Below, piece after piece: positions 18,541-29,260 of a stretch of DNA of 64,000 nucleotides. Made by a program: the position numbers and the translations under genes. The stretch is taken from the NCBI GenBank assembly GCA_014361295.1, contig JACIVX010000001.1:1-64000 (forward strand). Direction: 5' to 3'. The notes beneath the pieces are model-generated. The model was given only the letters and a program-made list of their open reading frames with translations. It had not been told where the DNA came from and did no database searches. This stretch comes from Methanomassiliicoccales archaeon. GTDB lineage: Archaea; Thermoplasmatota; Thermoplasmata; Methanomassiliicoccales; JACIVX01. Each line of letters begins with the position of its first letter. Position 1 is the first letter of the stretch.

Positions 18541-20735
18541 AAATCCGTCAACTTTCGCTGTCCTTCCAGCGTCGTTTCCTTTTCAACGCGCAATTCTTTC
18601 GATGGCACTGTTAATCCTGGTTTCGTGGTTGTTTCTAACTGTGCTTTGATGCTGCGGGCGAGAGCCTCGCCAATCCGTGGGACGCGAGCAATTGCATGGA
18701 GCTCAGCATTTCTCAAATCATCGAGTGTCCTGAAGCCGCTATTGAAAAGCATTCTTGCCCTCACCCTACCAACACCGCGCAATCTAACGAGATCGAGGAG
18801 CTCCTTTCTCACCCCATACCTTAATCTCACGACGAGATCGTTAAGCGCTGGGTACGCCTCTCTGTTAAAGATATTCGCGAGCTCCCTCATCGAATACAGA
18901 AGCCACTCGGCGATTTCAACTTTGTTTCTGAGATCACCCGGTCCCATATTATATCTCTCGAGAATTTCTTCCTCGCCAACCTCCTCGATCCATTCCTCAA
19001 GAGCGCACGCAGTCTTTAATTCTGACAAATAAAATTCATATTCAGTCAAATCTTCTGGTGCAGGAAGCAGAAGTTCATTTTTTCTCAACGAATATACTTC
19101 CTCAATCACTTCATATTCTCCGCGCCGGAGATACATGTGCCTCATATCGGGCGTTGAGCAAATTGCATGGAGGAATCCAAAATCAGACGATCCTGCTTTA
19201 TATGCTTTCAACGCGTCTCTCAGTCTCACCGCTGTTAATGGATCGATGTAAAGATCGGAAACTCTTCTTCCGAAAAATGTCGGGAGAATTTCCTCATTTA
19301 CCCTTATCATCCCCTCTTTTTCAAGAAATTCAATGATTCGTTCTGCCGCCTCGCCCAAACCTGTGATGCTCACTTGGTGTGCAAAGAATGTCATGCTGAA
19401 AAAGGTCATCAAGGTCTCCATCGAATTCGCAACACCCGTCGCGATCGCCGCGAGGATATGACTGCGCAGAACGGCTTCATTGCCGAGTTTCGAAAAAATT
19501 TCCTCGGGTTCGCCAAGAAGATAATTCTCCATCAGAAAACTCATTTCGCTTTCATTGCGTGCGATGAGTACCGCCTCACCGTATGGATCGAATCTCGGCC
19601 TTCCAGCGCGTCCACACATTTGTTTGATTTCTAACACAGGTATGGAAACATTACCGACGTCAGATTCGTAACGATAAACATCCCTGATGACAACCATTCT
19701 CGCTGGCAGATTGATTCCTGCAGCAAGGGTCGGCGTCGCGATGATGCATTTGATCGTGCCGTTCCTGAAACTCTTCTCGACAAGCTTCCTCTGTTCATTC
19801 GTCAGTCCAGCGTGATGAAAGGCGATACCTTTCCTCATACAGCTCTTCAGTCGCTTACCGACTGACGTCGATTCATCTTCGTCGATGAGATCATCCAGAC
19901 CATCAATTTCCACACGATCTTTCAAGATCTCTTTCATTTTTGGAGCGTATCGGACGGCAAGGGATTCCGCGGATTTTCGTGTATTGACGAAAATGAGACA
20001 CTGCCCACCAGTGAGGATCGCATCAGAGATCAGGCTCCAAACGACATCCCCGCGATCCCTGATCTCCCTCATTGTGTTATCAGTGAATTTGATGATCCCT
20101 TCGCAGAGAACGCCCTCTTTTAATGGCACGGGTCTCCAATTGCTGGAAATATGAACCGCGTTTAACCAGTCGGCAAGTTCCCTTGAGTTCTTGATGGTTG
20201 CCGAAAGGGCAATAATCTGTATGTTGGGATTGAATCGTCTGAATCGAGCAAGCGTGATCTCGAGGGTTGGCCCTCGCTCAGGATCATGGATGAGATGGAT
20301 TTCATCGGCCACAACAAGAGAAATTCTTTCGAGCCAACGACTCCTGTGACGCAGCAACGAATCCGCTTTTTCGGATGTTGCGACGATGATATCAAATTTC
20401 TCGAGTTCAGGATCAGGCGTGTCAAAATCGCCTACGGACATTTCTACTCTGATTCCGAGTTCCTCAAATTTCTTCAAATCTTCGTATTTTTCAGTTGCAA
20501 GCGCCCTGAGCGGAACGATGTAAAGAACCTTTCCGCCACGTTCTAACACATGCTTGAGCGCCGCAAGATAGGCGACGAGAGATTTACCGCTGGCGGTCGG
20601 GACAGCGAGCACGAGATTCTTGCCCGCGAGCGCGTGGGGGAGCGCCTCCTCTTGCGGAGGATATAAAGTGACGATTCCGTCTTTCTTCAAGATTTCGACG
20701 ACATCATCAGGGATTCCTAACTTTTCCAACACCAT
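18537..20735 (-). CDS. hel308: ATP-dependent DNA helicase Hel308
   Basis: 732 residues. An SF2, Ski2-like 3'-5' helicase that unwinds lagging-strand ends at stalled replication forks. Visible motifs: Q-motif LYPPQEEAL, Walker A AVPTASGKS (about residue 45), VVADEIHLIH (DEAH-like, about 145), SATIKN, and motif VI QMCGRAGRPRFD (about 385). The ratchet and helix-hairpin-helix region follows (VRLRGVGRVRARMLFNSGF, about 650). Length fits the family. Its first codons overlap the end of the EamA transporter gene by 29 bp on the same strand. It ends against the KaiC-like gene. Confidence 0.93.
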   Translation of the reverse strand: MVLEKLGIPDDVVEILKKDGIVTLYPPQEEALPHALAGKNLVLAVPTASGKSLVAYLAALKHVLERGGKVLYIVPLRALATEKYEDLKKFEELGIRVEMSVGDFDTPDPELEKFDIIVATSEKADSLLRHRSRWLERISLVVADEIHLIHDPERGPTLEITLARFRRFNPNIQIIALSATIKNSRELADWLNAVHISSNWRPVPLKEGVLCEGIIKFTDNTMREIRDRGDVVWSLISDAILTGGQCLIFVNTRKSAESLAVRYAPKMKEILKDRVEIDGLDDLIDEDESTSVGKRLKSCMRKGIAFHHAGLTNEQRKLVEKSFRNGTIKCIIATPTLAAGINLPARMVVIRDVYRYESDVGNVSIPVLEIKQMCGRAGRPRFDPYGEAVLIARNESEMSFLMENYLLGEPEEIFSKLGNEAVLRSHILAAIATGVANSMETLMTFFSMTFFAHQVSITGLGEAAERIIEFLEKEGMIRVNEEILPTFFGRRVSDLYIDPLTAVRLRDALKAYKAGSSDFGFLHAICSTPDMRHMYLRRGEYEVIEEVYSLRKNELLLPAPEDLTEYEFYLSELKTACALEEWIEEVGEEEILERYNMGPGDLRNKVEIAEWLLYSMRELANIFNREAYPALNDLVVRLRYGVRKELLDLVRLRGVGRVRARMLFNSGFRTLDDLRNAELHAIARVPRIGEALARSIKAQLETTTKPGLTVPSKELRVEKETTLEGQRKLTDF

Positions 20736-21633
20736 TTTTCTTCTCTCCAGCGCTCAAAGGGCTATATTGAGCAATTGCCACACCCGCTATAATAAGTGTG
20801 GCAAATAAGGCAGTTTTCGAAGTGATCGTTTCCCCGAGCATCGGAATCGACATCATTGTCGAGAACAGGGGAATGAGGTAAAGGAAATAGGAGATCGAGC
20901 TCAGACTTTCTTCCCTTAGTGCATAGTAGTATAAGAGAAACGCGATGCAACCTGGGAAAAGCGCAAGAAAGAGGATGATAAGAATGATGTCTGGAGGAAT
21001 GGTCACTTCGTTCCTCATTTCCAATGGAATCGCAAGACACAAGATTAAGGATCCTGTGATGAGACTCCAGCAGTTGACGATTGCTGGCTCATTCGTTGCG
21101 AGTTCTTTCTTTGCGAGAACACCAGAGAATGAATACGAAATGGCGGAAATAAGCACGAGCACATTTCCAATCAAAGCTCCACGCCCGAAATCATTGCCTT
21201 CACCGCCGACGAGTAGGATCGTTCCTACTAGGGCCACAATCATCCCAGCGACCTTACGCAATGTTAATTTATCGCCAAGTAGCAGCACCGCAAGCACGAT
21301 TGTAAATGCGGGTCCTGATGCTTGAATGATCGAGGACAAGCTTGCGGTCGTGTATTGCAACCCTAGATTGAGTGCAGCATTTGGAAGTGCTATACCAACG
21401 AATCCAAGCAGTGTAAGCCTTTTCCAGTCGGCGTAGAATCTTCGTACTGTCTCTTCCTTTCCGAGCATCGCAACAACGATGAGGAACATGAAAAGGGCGG
21501 CGGCTAAGTAGCGTACCGCGGCGAGCGTGATGGGTGGGAGATAAACAATGCATAATTTTAATAGCGGAAATGAAGACGACCACATAATAACTGCTGCGAG
21601 TAAGGCAACGGCACTTGATTTTCTTCCACTCAT
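20707..21633 (-). CDS. EamA/DMT-family transporter
   Basis: 308 residues with ten predicted membrane helices in two EamA repeats (about 8-145 and 155-295). This is the drug/metabolite transporter fold used for export of amino acids or small metabolites. Landmarks are WSSSFPLLKLCI near the start, the first repeat end LVALVGTILLVGG, and the second repeat motif SISYFLYLIPLFSTMMSI. The substrate cannot be inferred. It precedes and overlaps hel308 by 29 bp. Confidence 0.85.
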   Translation of the reverse strand: MSGRKSSAVALLAAVIMWSSSFPLLKLCIVYLPPITLAAVRYLAAALFMFLIVVAMLGKEETVRRFYADWKRLTLLGFVGIALPNAALNLGLQYTTASLSSIIQASGPAFTIVLAVLLLGDKLTLRKVAGMIVALVGTILLVGGEGNDFGRGALIGNVLVLISAISYSFSGVLAKKELATNEPAIVNCWSLITGSLILCLAIPLEMRNEVTIPPDIILIILFLALFPGCIAFLLYYYALREESLSSISYFLYLIPLFSTMMSIPMLGETITSKTALFATLIIAGVAIAQYSPLSAGEKKNGVGKVRNP

Positions 21634-21765
21634 TTGGTCAAGTGAATCGACGTTGAATACTTAATGACATTCCTTACCATTGATATATTTTCCATTTAAT
21701 TTGACTATCTGGATCGTATCCCAAAGTGATAAACTCAGGGAAATGCTTAATTAGTGGTAACAGAT

Positions 21766-23751
21766 ATGAGTGAACCGAGTCAAATTGATATGACAGACGA
21801 GAGGCCTGTTGAAGAACTTCCGGATGTTGACGAATGGATCAAGACGCAAAATTTCACGACGACAGCGGACATTAAAATTCCAGAAAAGCTTGCCGATCAG
21901 GTTATCGGGCAGGATGCGGCCGTCGAGGTGATCAAGAAAGCGGCTGAGCAGAAGCGCCACGTTATGTTGATTGGAGATCCAGGTACCGGAAAGAGCATGC
22001 TGGCCCGATCAATGACCGAATTCCTGCCAAAGGGTGAACTTCAGGACGTCATCGCCTATCACAATCCCGACGATCCCAATGAGCCAAAGATCAGAGTCGT
22101 CCCTGCGGGAAAAGGAAAGGAAATTGTCGCGGCGCAGAAGCGCGAGGCGATGCAGCGGAAGCAACAGAAGGCATCGATGGTGACTGGAATCGTCTTCATG
22201 ATCATCATCCTCACAGTTATCCTTTACATTCAATCGGGGATGCATGACCCTGGTATAATTCTCATCGGGATCGTTGCAGCGGCAATCATTTTCTTTGCTA
22301 TGAGGTATTCAGGCACGAGACAGGAAAATATCATGGTGCCGAAGCTCCTCATCTCTCACGAAGAAGGGGAGATGCCACCGTTTATCGACGCAACGGGAGC
22401 GCATGCCGGTGCATTGCTCGGTGATGTCAAGCATGACCCCTTCCAGAGCGGTGGTCTTGAAACACCTGCGCATGAGAGGCTCGAGGTCGGTGCGATCCAT
22501 AAGGCGTCGAAAGGCGTCCTTTTCATTGACGAAATCAACATGCTGAGGATCGAGTCCCAGCAGAGTTTGCTCACAGCCCTCCAGGAGGGAAAATTCCCGA
22601 TCACCGGTCAGAGTGAGAGAAGTTCTGGTGCGATGGTTAAGAGCGAGCCAGTCCCCTGTGATTTCATTCTCGTATGTGCTGGTAACCTCGACGCCGTTCA
22701 GGGAATGCATCCAGCGCTGAGGTCGAGAATCCGTGGTTACGGTTACGAGGTCTACATGAAATCGACAATGGACGACACTCACGAGAACAGGCAAAAGCTT
22801 GTCAGGTTCGTGGCACAAGAGGTCGCGAAAGACAAGAAAATTCCCCACTTCGATAAGAGCGCTGTTGCGGAGATCCTCAAAGAGGCGCAGCGCCGGGCTG
22901 GTAGGCGCGGACAACTGACCCTCAGGCTGAGAGAGCTAGGAGGGCTGATCAGGGTCGCTGGGGACATCGCGCGCGAAGAAAACAAGCCGATCGTTACGGC
23001 CGATCATGTCATAAGAGCAAAGAAAATTGCGAGGAGTCTCGAGCAACAGGTCGCAGATCGCTACATCGAAATCAGAAAAATGTACAAGACCTTCATGACA
23101 GAAGGATCCGCGGTCGGCGTCGTCAACGGCCTCGCGGCACTCAACACCGAATCAAGCATGGCCGAGTATTCTGGTGTGGTGCTTCCAATCGTTGCTGAAG
23201 TTACACCGGCGCAGACAAAGAACGGCGGGAGGATCATTGCAACTGGCCGACTTGGTGAGATTGCGAAGGAAGCAGTCCAGAATGTTTCGGCGCTGATCAA
23301 GAAGTACACGGGCGAGGACATCAGCAACCATGATGTGCACGTGCAGTTCGTCGGGTCATATGATGGTGTTGAGGGTGACAGTGCCTCGATTTCCGTTGCA
23401 ACGGCGGTCATTTCAGCCTTCGAGGACGTGCCTGTCGACCAGTCCGTTGCAATGACTGGAAGTCTGAGCGTTAGAGGCAAGGTCTTACCGGTCGGTGGAG
23501 TGACGGCGAAGATTGAGGCGGCAGCAGAAGCTGGAATAAAGAAGGTCCTCATCCCAAAAGAGAACATGAAGGATGTTGTGCTCGAAGAGAGATATGTTGG
23601 TAAAATCGAAATCGTGCCAGTCGAGAACTTGAGTGAAGTGCTCAGCCACGCGCTCGTCGGTGGAACGAAGAAGGAAGGTCTATTAAGGAAGCTTGCTTCA
23701 ATGGTGGAAAGCGCGACTGTGCCCAGTAGCGGAAGACCGACGACTCAGTAA
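21766..23751 (+). CDS. lonB: Archaeal membrane-anchored Lon protease (LonB)
   Basis: 661 residues. ATP-dependent serine protease that degrades damaged and regulatory proteins at the inner face of the membrane. Order: AAA+ domain with Walker [10 protein letters not shown] (about residue 70), an inserted two-helix membrane anchor (about 135-185, [20 protein letters not shown] and the following helix), Walker [11 protein letters not shown], and the C-terminal protease domain. That domain has the Ser of [12 protein letters not shown] and the Lys of [10 protein letters not shown]. The ATG at 21766 is chosen over the GTG at 21754 because an AT-rich box lies about 25 bp upstream. A T-rich terminator follows. 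Confidence 0.93.
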   Translation: MSEPSQIDMTDERPVEELPDVDEWIKTQNFTTTADIKIPEKLADQVIGQDAAVEVIKKAAEQKRHVMLIGDPGTGKSMLARSMTEFLPKGELQDVIAYHNPDDPNEPKIRVVPAGKGKEIVAAQKREAMQRKQQKASMVTGIVFMIIILTVILYIQSGMHDPGIILIGIVAAAIIFFAMRYSGTRQENIMVPKLLISHEEGEMPPFIDATGAHAGALLGDVKHDPFQSGGLETPAHERLEVGAIHKASKGVLFIDEINMLRIESQQSLLTALQEGKFPITGQSERSSGAMVKSEPVPCDFILVCAGNLDAVQGMHPALRSRIRGYGYEVYMKSTMDDTHENRQKLVRFVAQEVAKDKKIPHFDKSAVAEILKEAQRRAGRRGQLTLRLRELGGLIRVAGDIAREENKPIVTADHVIRAKKIARSLEQQVADRYIEIRKMYKTFMTEGSAVGVVNGLAALNTESSMAEYSGVVLPIVAEVTPAQTKNGGRIIATGRLGEIAKEAVQNVSALIKKYTGEDISNHDVHVQFVGSYDGVEGDSASISVATAVISAFEDVPVDQSVAMTGSLSVRGKVLPVGGVTAKIEAAAEAGIKKVLIPKENMKDVVLEERYVGKIEIVPVENLSEVLSHALVGGTKKEGLLRKLASMVESATVPSSGRPTTQ

Positions 23752-23785
23752 TTCTTTTTTCAATATTTTTTTCAATATATTTTAT
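23752..23785 (+). terminator. Oligo-T terminator after lonB
   Basis: Three closely spaced T runs (TTCTTTTTTC, ATTTTTTTC, ATATATTTTA) follow the lonB stop codon without a hairpin, the usual archaeal signal for factor-independent termination. Confidence 0.6.
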
Positions 23786-23807
23786 ATCGACTTATTGGAA
23801 AATTTGA

Positions 23808-24374
<567 letters not shown>

Positions 24375-24382
24375 GGTGTTTT

Positions 24383-24862
24383 ATGGGTCTTGGGGAAGAT
24401 CTTGGTCAGAAATTGAGAGAAAAGGGGAAAACGATTGCTGTAGCGGAGTCGATGACAGGGGGGCTCGTGGCAAGTCTCATTACCGATGTGCCTGGGAGTT
24501 CCGCTTATTTTGTTGGTGGCGTAGTCGCTTATAGTAACGAGCTAAAAACTAAATTACTTGGCGTCAAACAATCGACGCTTGAAAGGTTCGGTGCCGTCAG
24601 CGAACAAACTGCGGCGGAAATGGCAGAAGGCATCCGGGAAATCACCGGTGCCGACGTTGGCGCATCGCTTACTGGAATCGCAGGACCAGGCGGCGGGACG
24701 GAGAAAAAACCAATCGGCCTCGTCTTCTTTGCCGTTGATTCGGGTAACGATATCAAAGAGGTAAGAAAAGCAATCATTGAAGGTAATCGCCTGGAGATTA
24801 AGAGAAGAGCGTCCGAGCTTATTCTCTGCATGATCATTGAATGCTTGGACAGACTCAAGTGA
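24383..24862 (+). CDS. pncC: CinA-type nicotinamide-nucleotide amidohydrolase
   Basis: 159 residues, only the C-terminal CinA amidase domain; the N-terminal COG1058 domain found in long CinA is absent, as in stand-alone PncC. Members deamidate NMN to nicotinic acid mononucleotide in the pyridine nucleotide cycle. Family landmarks: AVAESMTGGLVASLITDVPG near residue 20 and LTGIAGPGGG near 95. It follows nadM by 9 bp, so the pair forms an NAD salvage operon. Confidence 0.9.
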   Translation: MGLGEDLGQKLREKGKTIAVAESMTGGLVASLITDVPGSSAYFVGGVVAYSNELKTKLLGVKQSTLERFGAVSEQTAAEMAEGIREITGADVGASLTGIAGPGGGTEKKPIGLVFFAVDSGNDIKEVRKAIIEGNRLEIKRRASELILCMIIECLDRLK

Positions 24863-25040
24863 TGGGGAAGGGTAGTGATCACGCTTGTCTTGTATCTCAT
24901 CATATAAAAGAAATTGCTAGGAAACGTTCACTGCATAAATCAGGGTATAAGATAAATATGAACGAAGATTTGGAATCCTTGAAAGATATTGCCATGATGT
25001 TTGCTTCGATATGATGTTGTGTAAGTGGCTAGATTGATAA

Positions 25041-25856
25041 ATGTTTTTGCTAGTTGATGATGAACCTTCTATTTTGGAAGTGACGAGCGCTCTTTTTGAA
25101 CTCGGAGGTCGGTTTCGAAGTCGATGTTGCTTCATCCGTTAAAGAGGCGCTTTTGAAGATACAAAACAAGGAATACGATGCAATTCTTTCTGGCTATTCA
25201 ATACCCGCGCGAACCGGGATTGATTTCTTGGAGATTCCTGAGAAAAACTAGAAATGACATTACATTTATCTTTTTCACCGGAAGAAGAGGAGAAGTGACG
25301 ATGGAAGCGCAAAACAACGGCTCAGACCGGTATATTGTAAAAAGTGCAAGCATTAAGATCATGTTCGAAGAGCTCCTTCGTGCAATTATTTTGATCGTTG
25401 AAAGAAGGCGTTATGTTTTACAAGATCCGAGAAAAGGAGATTCTACTTAGGAATTTGTTTGACAACGCACTTAATCCGATCATGGTTTTTGATGCAATCA
25501 GCATCTCCCTTGATGCAAATAGAGCAGCGCAGAAGATTTTCGAGGCGGAAATTGAAGAGATTGTTGAAAAAACAATATGGAATCTCTTTTCGATCGATGA
25601 AAATGATTTTAAAGGAGAGGATGATGCGCTGTATATCGATTCAAAGGTTGCCGAGTTTGATTTTTATATTCACGAGAAGAAAAGAAGGATGAAGTTAATG
25701 ATCATTCCGATGGACGGTTGTGGAAGAAAGATATTCTATGCAATCGGGAAAGACGGGGGTCGGCCATTTAGCGTTGATGAACAGCGTGACCGATTGATTC
25801 AACAAACACCTTGCTGTCATCGAGATGAGATTCTCTTTGAACACACATTAAATTAA
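25041..25856 (+). pseudogene. Decayed REC-PAS response regulator
   Basis: It starts as a receiver domain (MFLLVDDEPSILEVTSALFE) and then shifts frame: FEVDVASSVKEALLKIQNKE with EYDAILSGYSIPARTGIDFL, where the phosphoacceptor Asp is now Gly. It shifts again to ITFIFFTGRRGEVTMEAQNN followed by GSDRYIVKS. A PAS domain then reads LLRNLFDNALNPIMVFDA in a 152-codon frame (25398-25856). The parts are in family order but need two frame changes and the receiver has lost its Asp. The remaining PAS frame could still be expressed but I consider the locus dead. Confidence 0.75.
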
Positions 25857-25972
25857 ATTTAAAGGATCGCCAATATAAAAGTTCTCTCCAAGAGAATTTC
25901 CATACTTCAACCAATATCGACAGAAAATTCTTTAAGCCTGCATTCGGATACATATCCAGTCAGGTGTAGGGA

Positions 25973-26812
25973 ATGGGTGCACTCGTTAAAAGAATACCTA
26001 CTGGTGTAGCTGATTTTGACTCAATCATCAAGGGTGGATTTCCCGCAGGTTCTGTTGTTCTTTTGTTAGGCGAACTTGGAGCTGGACAGCAGGAATTTGC
26101 ATTGACCTCCGCTGCAAAACTCGCCCTCGTCAAGGAATATCCCGAAACCGCAAGTTTTTTCCTCGGTCGAAACATCGAGATTCGCGATTTGCCTGAGCGT
26201 CTATGCTATGTGACTTTTTCCCGATCGCGCGAGGAGATTTTGCAGGAGATCGCCGTCTCCTTCAACGCGGACTTCTACAATGCGTTTGCAAAGCATGTCG
26301 TTTTTAAAGACTTCTCTGGTGCTTATTTCAGGCATACATTGGTTCCTGCGACTTGGGCGGGCGAAGAAGCGTCCCTCTTCAAGAGCCAGGCAGAAGACAA
26401 TCTGCTTGAGGGTTTAGTGAATTTTCTCGATGAAAACGCGCCAAATAGTCTCGTAATCATCGATTCAATTACCGATCTCGCTGTCAACGCGAAAATTGAA
26501 ATCGCGGATTTGGTCTCAGTTCTGCGGGGGATGCAGAGGATCTCGAAGAAATGGGGCGGAATCATTTACTTGATCCTTACTCAGGATATATTGGACCAGC
26601 GGAAGCAGAAGATGATCATGGATAGTGTTGACGGAGCGCTCGTTTTTGAATGGAGCAAATTCAGTCATTCTTCGAAGAGACAGCGATACCTGTATGTAGA
26701 GAAATTCATGAGCATTCTTCCTCACCTGGATAAGGAAAGGATCGCACGATTTGCAACTGTCGTGACTGCTCAGAGTGGTCTGGTCGTCATCGACACGGAG
26801 AGGGTGGGGTGA
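25973..26812 (+). CDS. KaiC-like protein with degenerate Walker A
   Basis: 279 residues, one RecA/KaiC-type domain beginning KRIPTGVADFDSIIKGGFPA. The P-loop, normally GxxGxGKT/S, reads GELGAGQQEF (about residue 33): both Lys and Thr/Ser are gone, so ATP hydrolysis is unlikely. The Walker B-like SLVIIDSITDLAV (about 160) is kept. It overlaps in layout with the next gene, a KaiC-like ATPase with an intact P-loop that starts 4 bp downstream, so the two probably form an inactive/active pair. The family is linked to archaeal signal transduction and motility, but no specific role can be stated. Confidence 0.75.
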   Translation: MGALVKRIPTGVADFDSIIKGGFPAGSVVLLLGELGAGQQEFALTSAAKLALVKEYPETASFFLGRNIEIRDLPERLCYVTFSRSREEILQEIAVSFNADFYNAFAKHVVFKDFSGAYFRHTLVPATWAGEEASLFKSQAEDNLLEGLVNFLDENAPNSLVIIDSITDLAVNAKIEIADLVSVLRGMQRISKKWGGIIYLILTQDILDQRKQKMIMDSVDGALVFEWSKFSHSSKRQRYLYVEKFMSILPHLDKERIARFATVVTAQSGLVVIDTERVG

Positions 26813-26816
26813 TCAT

Positions 26817-27521
26817 TTGGCTCAAGATGAAAGGGTGAAGACTGGTATAGATGGCCTCGATGAAATGCTCAACGGTGGATTTCCGCGCGCTCACACGATC
26901 GTCGTCATGGGCTCATTCGGGACGGGAAAGACGACGTTCTGTCTTCAATTCCTAAACGAAGGGCTGAGAAACGGGGAAAAGGGAATTTACATCACATTGG
27001 AAGAAGATGAGCGCTCGATCATCGAAGATGCAAAATCGTTTGGATGGGATCTGAAATCGGCGATCGACTCGAAGAATCTTGTCGTTGTTAAGCTGGAACC
27101 GACTGATGCGAAAACGACGATTTCAAGAATCAAGAGTGAGTTGCCAGACTTTATCAAGTCCTTCGGCGCAAAAAGGATCGTCATCGATTCAATCTCCTTG
27201 CTTAACATGCTCTTTGAGTCGGAGCATGAGAAGCGTACGAATCTCTTTAACCTCGCTCAGATGATTAAGAAGACTGGTGCTACCTGCATTATGACAGCGG
27301 AGGTCAAGGACAATAATCCCCTCGCATCGCGGGACGGTCTCATAGAGTACACGGCGGATGGTGTAATTTCACTTCAGTATGAAGAATCTCCAGATAAAGG
27401 CGAAATTCGTTTGACGCTGAGAATTCTTAAAATGAGAAGAATCAGTCATTCAAGACGAGTGAAACCGTATTCGATCACAAACAGGGGTATCGAGGTTCAC
27501 GCCGGCGCAGAGGTTTTCTGA
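26817..27521 (+). CDS. KaiC-like RecA-superfamily ATPase
   Basis: 234 residues. Walker A VVMGSFGTGKTTFCLQFL (about residue 30), the Glu pair YITLEEDE after it, and Walker B RIVIDSISLLNML (about 120) are all intact. The start is a TTG at 26817 behind GGTGGGGTGAT, four bases after the stop of the degenerate partner; the open frame extends 14 codons further up but only inside the previous gene. Probably translated together with that partner and likely forms mixed oligomers with it (inference). It ends 4 bp from a convergent truncated acetyltransferase gene. Confidence 0.83.
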   Translation: MAQDERVKTGIDGLDEMLNGGFPRAHTIVVMGSFGTGKTTFCLQFLNEGLRNGEKGIYITLEEDERSIIEDAKSFGWDLKSAIDSKNLVVVKLEPTDAKTTISRIKSELPDFIKSFGAKRIVIDSISLLNMLFESEHEKRTNLFNLAQMIKKTGATCIMTAEVKDNNPLASRDGLIEYTADGVISLQYEESPDKGEIRLTLRILKMRRISHSRRVKPYSITNRGIEVHAGAEVF

Positions 27522-27525
27522 CATC

Positions 27526-28080
27526 TCATCGATAAATTTCTTTGAGCACCGACTCTTTCATTTTTGTTTTGTGTGCGAGATTTTTTAAGAATTCATCGTA
27601 GGATTGAGCTACGGGGATATATGGTGAGACTTCTTTCGTAATGTTGCAATTCTGCAATTCGGACAGCGCATTTTTTGCTGTCGGAGATCCATTTCGCATA
27701 TTTCTGATATCAATACTATCCCAACCCTTTAGTTCATGAATGTATTTCCATACACATTTATGCACATCATCTTTTTCGTTTTCAGAAATAATAGCGCTGC
27801 GATCCGACGCGTCGCTTGCAATGAACTCAACGACCTTCCAGGGAGGCAATTTGCCGACTTTCGAAATCATCAACGGTGCATATCCCACTACTGTAGATCC
27901 GTCAGTCACTTCGAGCAAGATCATCTTCCTTCCTTTACCGAAAAATTTCCACCAGGTACCAATCCACTCGGTTCTGAGAAAAACCTCATCTTCCCCGCTT
28001 GTTGCCAGTATTCGATCCCAATCTTCTTTGATGTCGGTCAACCGTGATGGATTCGTGATTTCGTTCACGCGCAGTGACAT
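27526..28080 (-). CDS. N-terminal part of a CelD/FemAB-like acetyltransferase, truncated
   Basis: 184 residues. The opening WDRILATSGEDEVFLRTEWI followed by TWWKFFGKGRKMILLEV is typical of CelD/BcsL-type GNAT proteins, which are about 330-380 residues. This frame stops at HKTKMKESVLKEIYR, at the point where the second, catalytic GNAT half should start, and 4 bp from the end of the KaiC-like gene. The C-terminal half is not present downstream. A TATA-like CTATATACG lies just before the ATG. Probably non-functional, a gene cut by a deletion; it could also survive as a short binding protein. Confidence 0.65.
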   Translation of the reverse strand: MSLRVNEITNPSRLTDIKEDWDRILATSGEDEVFLRTEWIGTWWKFFGKGRKMILLEVTDGSTVVGYAPLMISKVGKLPPWKVVEFIASDASDRSAIISENEKDDVHKCVWKYIHELKGWDSIDIRNMRNGSPTAKNALSELQNCNITKEVSPYIPVAQSYDEFLKNLAHKTKMKESVLKEIYR

Positions 28081-28221
28081 TCATCTCGTATATAGGTTCA
28101 GTCCGACTATTTAGTGTTCTCGACCCATCGAATAATTGTATATCGAATCAACACAGGCATCAATCTGGAAAAGACCGCAAATAATAAGAACGATAATCCG
28201 ATTACAATAGCGGGTGACCTG

Positions 28222-29127
28222 ATGAAATTACTACGTGTGGGTAAGGTGAAGCAGGTTTACGAGGTTGATGAGAGCACGCTTGAATTCGTCTTCACTGACA
28301 ATATTTCTGTCTTTGACAAAATCATACCCACACAGATCCCGTACAAAGGAGAAACTCTCTGCAGGACTGCGGTCTTCTGGTTTCAGGTCCTCAAGAAAAA
28401 TGGCATCAGAACACATTTCAAAGAATTCGTGCCACCGAATCGTATGAGGGTCAAGAAGGTCGATGTGATCAGCGATTACAGCAAATTAAACTGCAACTCC
28501 ACTAATTATTTGATTCCTCTTGAATTCATCAGCCGGAGTTATGTCGCTGGCTCTCTATACGACAGAGTCAGATCTGGGAAAGTTCTTCCGGAAGAACTTG
28601 GTTTCCCGCCGAATCACAATGTGAGCTACGGCGAAAAACTTCCAAGGCCTTATTTTGAGGTGACGACGAAGCTTGAAAAATATGACAGGGAGCTTTCAAA
28701 AAAAGAAGCGTTGGAGATTTCTGGCTTGACGGAAGAGGAGTTCGAAAGGATACTCGAAATCATCACGAAGATTGACGAAATCATCGCTGCTGAGGCTGAA
28801 GAGCGTATGCTGATTCACGTCGACGGCAAGAAGGAATTTGCGTTTGATGAAAAGAGGAGACTCATGGTTGTTGACACATTCGGCACCGCTGATGAAGACA
28901 GATGGCGGGATCAGGACGCATACGCCGTCGGAAAGTTCATCGAACTCAGCAAAGAAGCTGTTCGACAATATTACAGGGAGATTGGATACTACGATAATCT
29001 CATGGAGGCACGCAAGAAAGGGCTTCCCGAGCCTGATATCCCACCGCTTCCGGAAAACAAGATTAAGGAGATCAGCGATCTTTACATCGAGATGTTCGAA
29101 AAGATCACTGGAGAAAGCTTCCGCTGA
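28222..29127 (+). CDS. purC: Phosphoribosylaminoimidazole-succinocarboxamide synthase
   Basis: 301 residues. It catalyses CAIR + Asp + ATP to SAICAR in purine synthesis. Family landmarks: LLRVGKVKQVYEVDESTLEF with VFTDNISVFDKIIP near the N-terminus, EFISRSYVAGSLYDRVRSG (about residue 105), and LMVVDTFGTADEDRW (about 215). The ATG at 28222 is chosen because the family begins here and GGGTGA precedes it; the frame is open for 36 further codons without similarity. The molybdopterin genes follow 130 bp downstream on the same strand, probably a separate unit. Confidence 0.92.
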   Translation: MKLLRVGKVKQVYEVDESTLEFVFTDNISVFDKIIPTQIPYKGETLCRTAVFWFQVLKKNGIRTHFKEFVPPNRMRVKKVDVISDYSKLNCNSTNYLIPLEFISRSYVAGSLYDRVRSGKVLPEELGFPPNHNVSYGEKLPRPYFEVTTKLEKYDRELSKKEALEISGLTEEEFERILEIITKIDEIIAAEAEERMLIHVDGKKEFAFDEKRRLMVVDTFGTADEDRWRDQDAYAVGKFIELSKEAVRQYYREIGYYDNLMEARKKGLPEPDIPPLPENKIKEISDLYIEMFEKITGESFR

Positions 29128-29260
29128 GGTGATTTTTTCATTTATTTGGATGATACGTTTCGAATTACCTCTCCAGATCTTTCGATTACCAGCGAGAGTG
29201 GAGACCGAAATCCTTATCATGAATCGGCAAAATTGTATACGGGTCGCCGGAGTTGATTAC

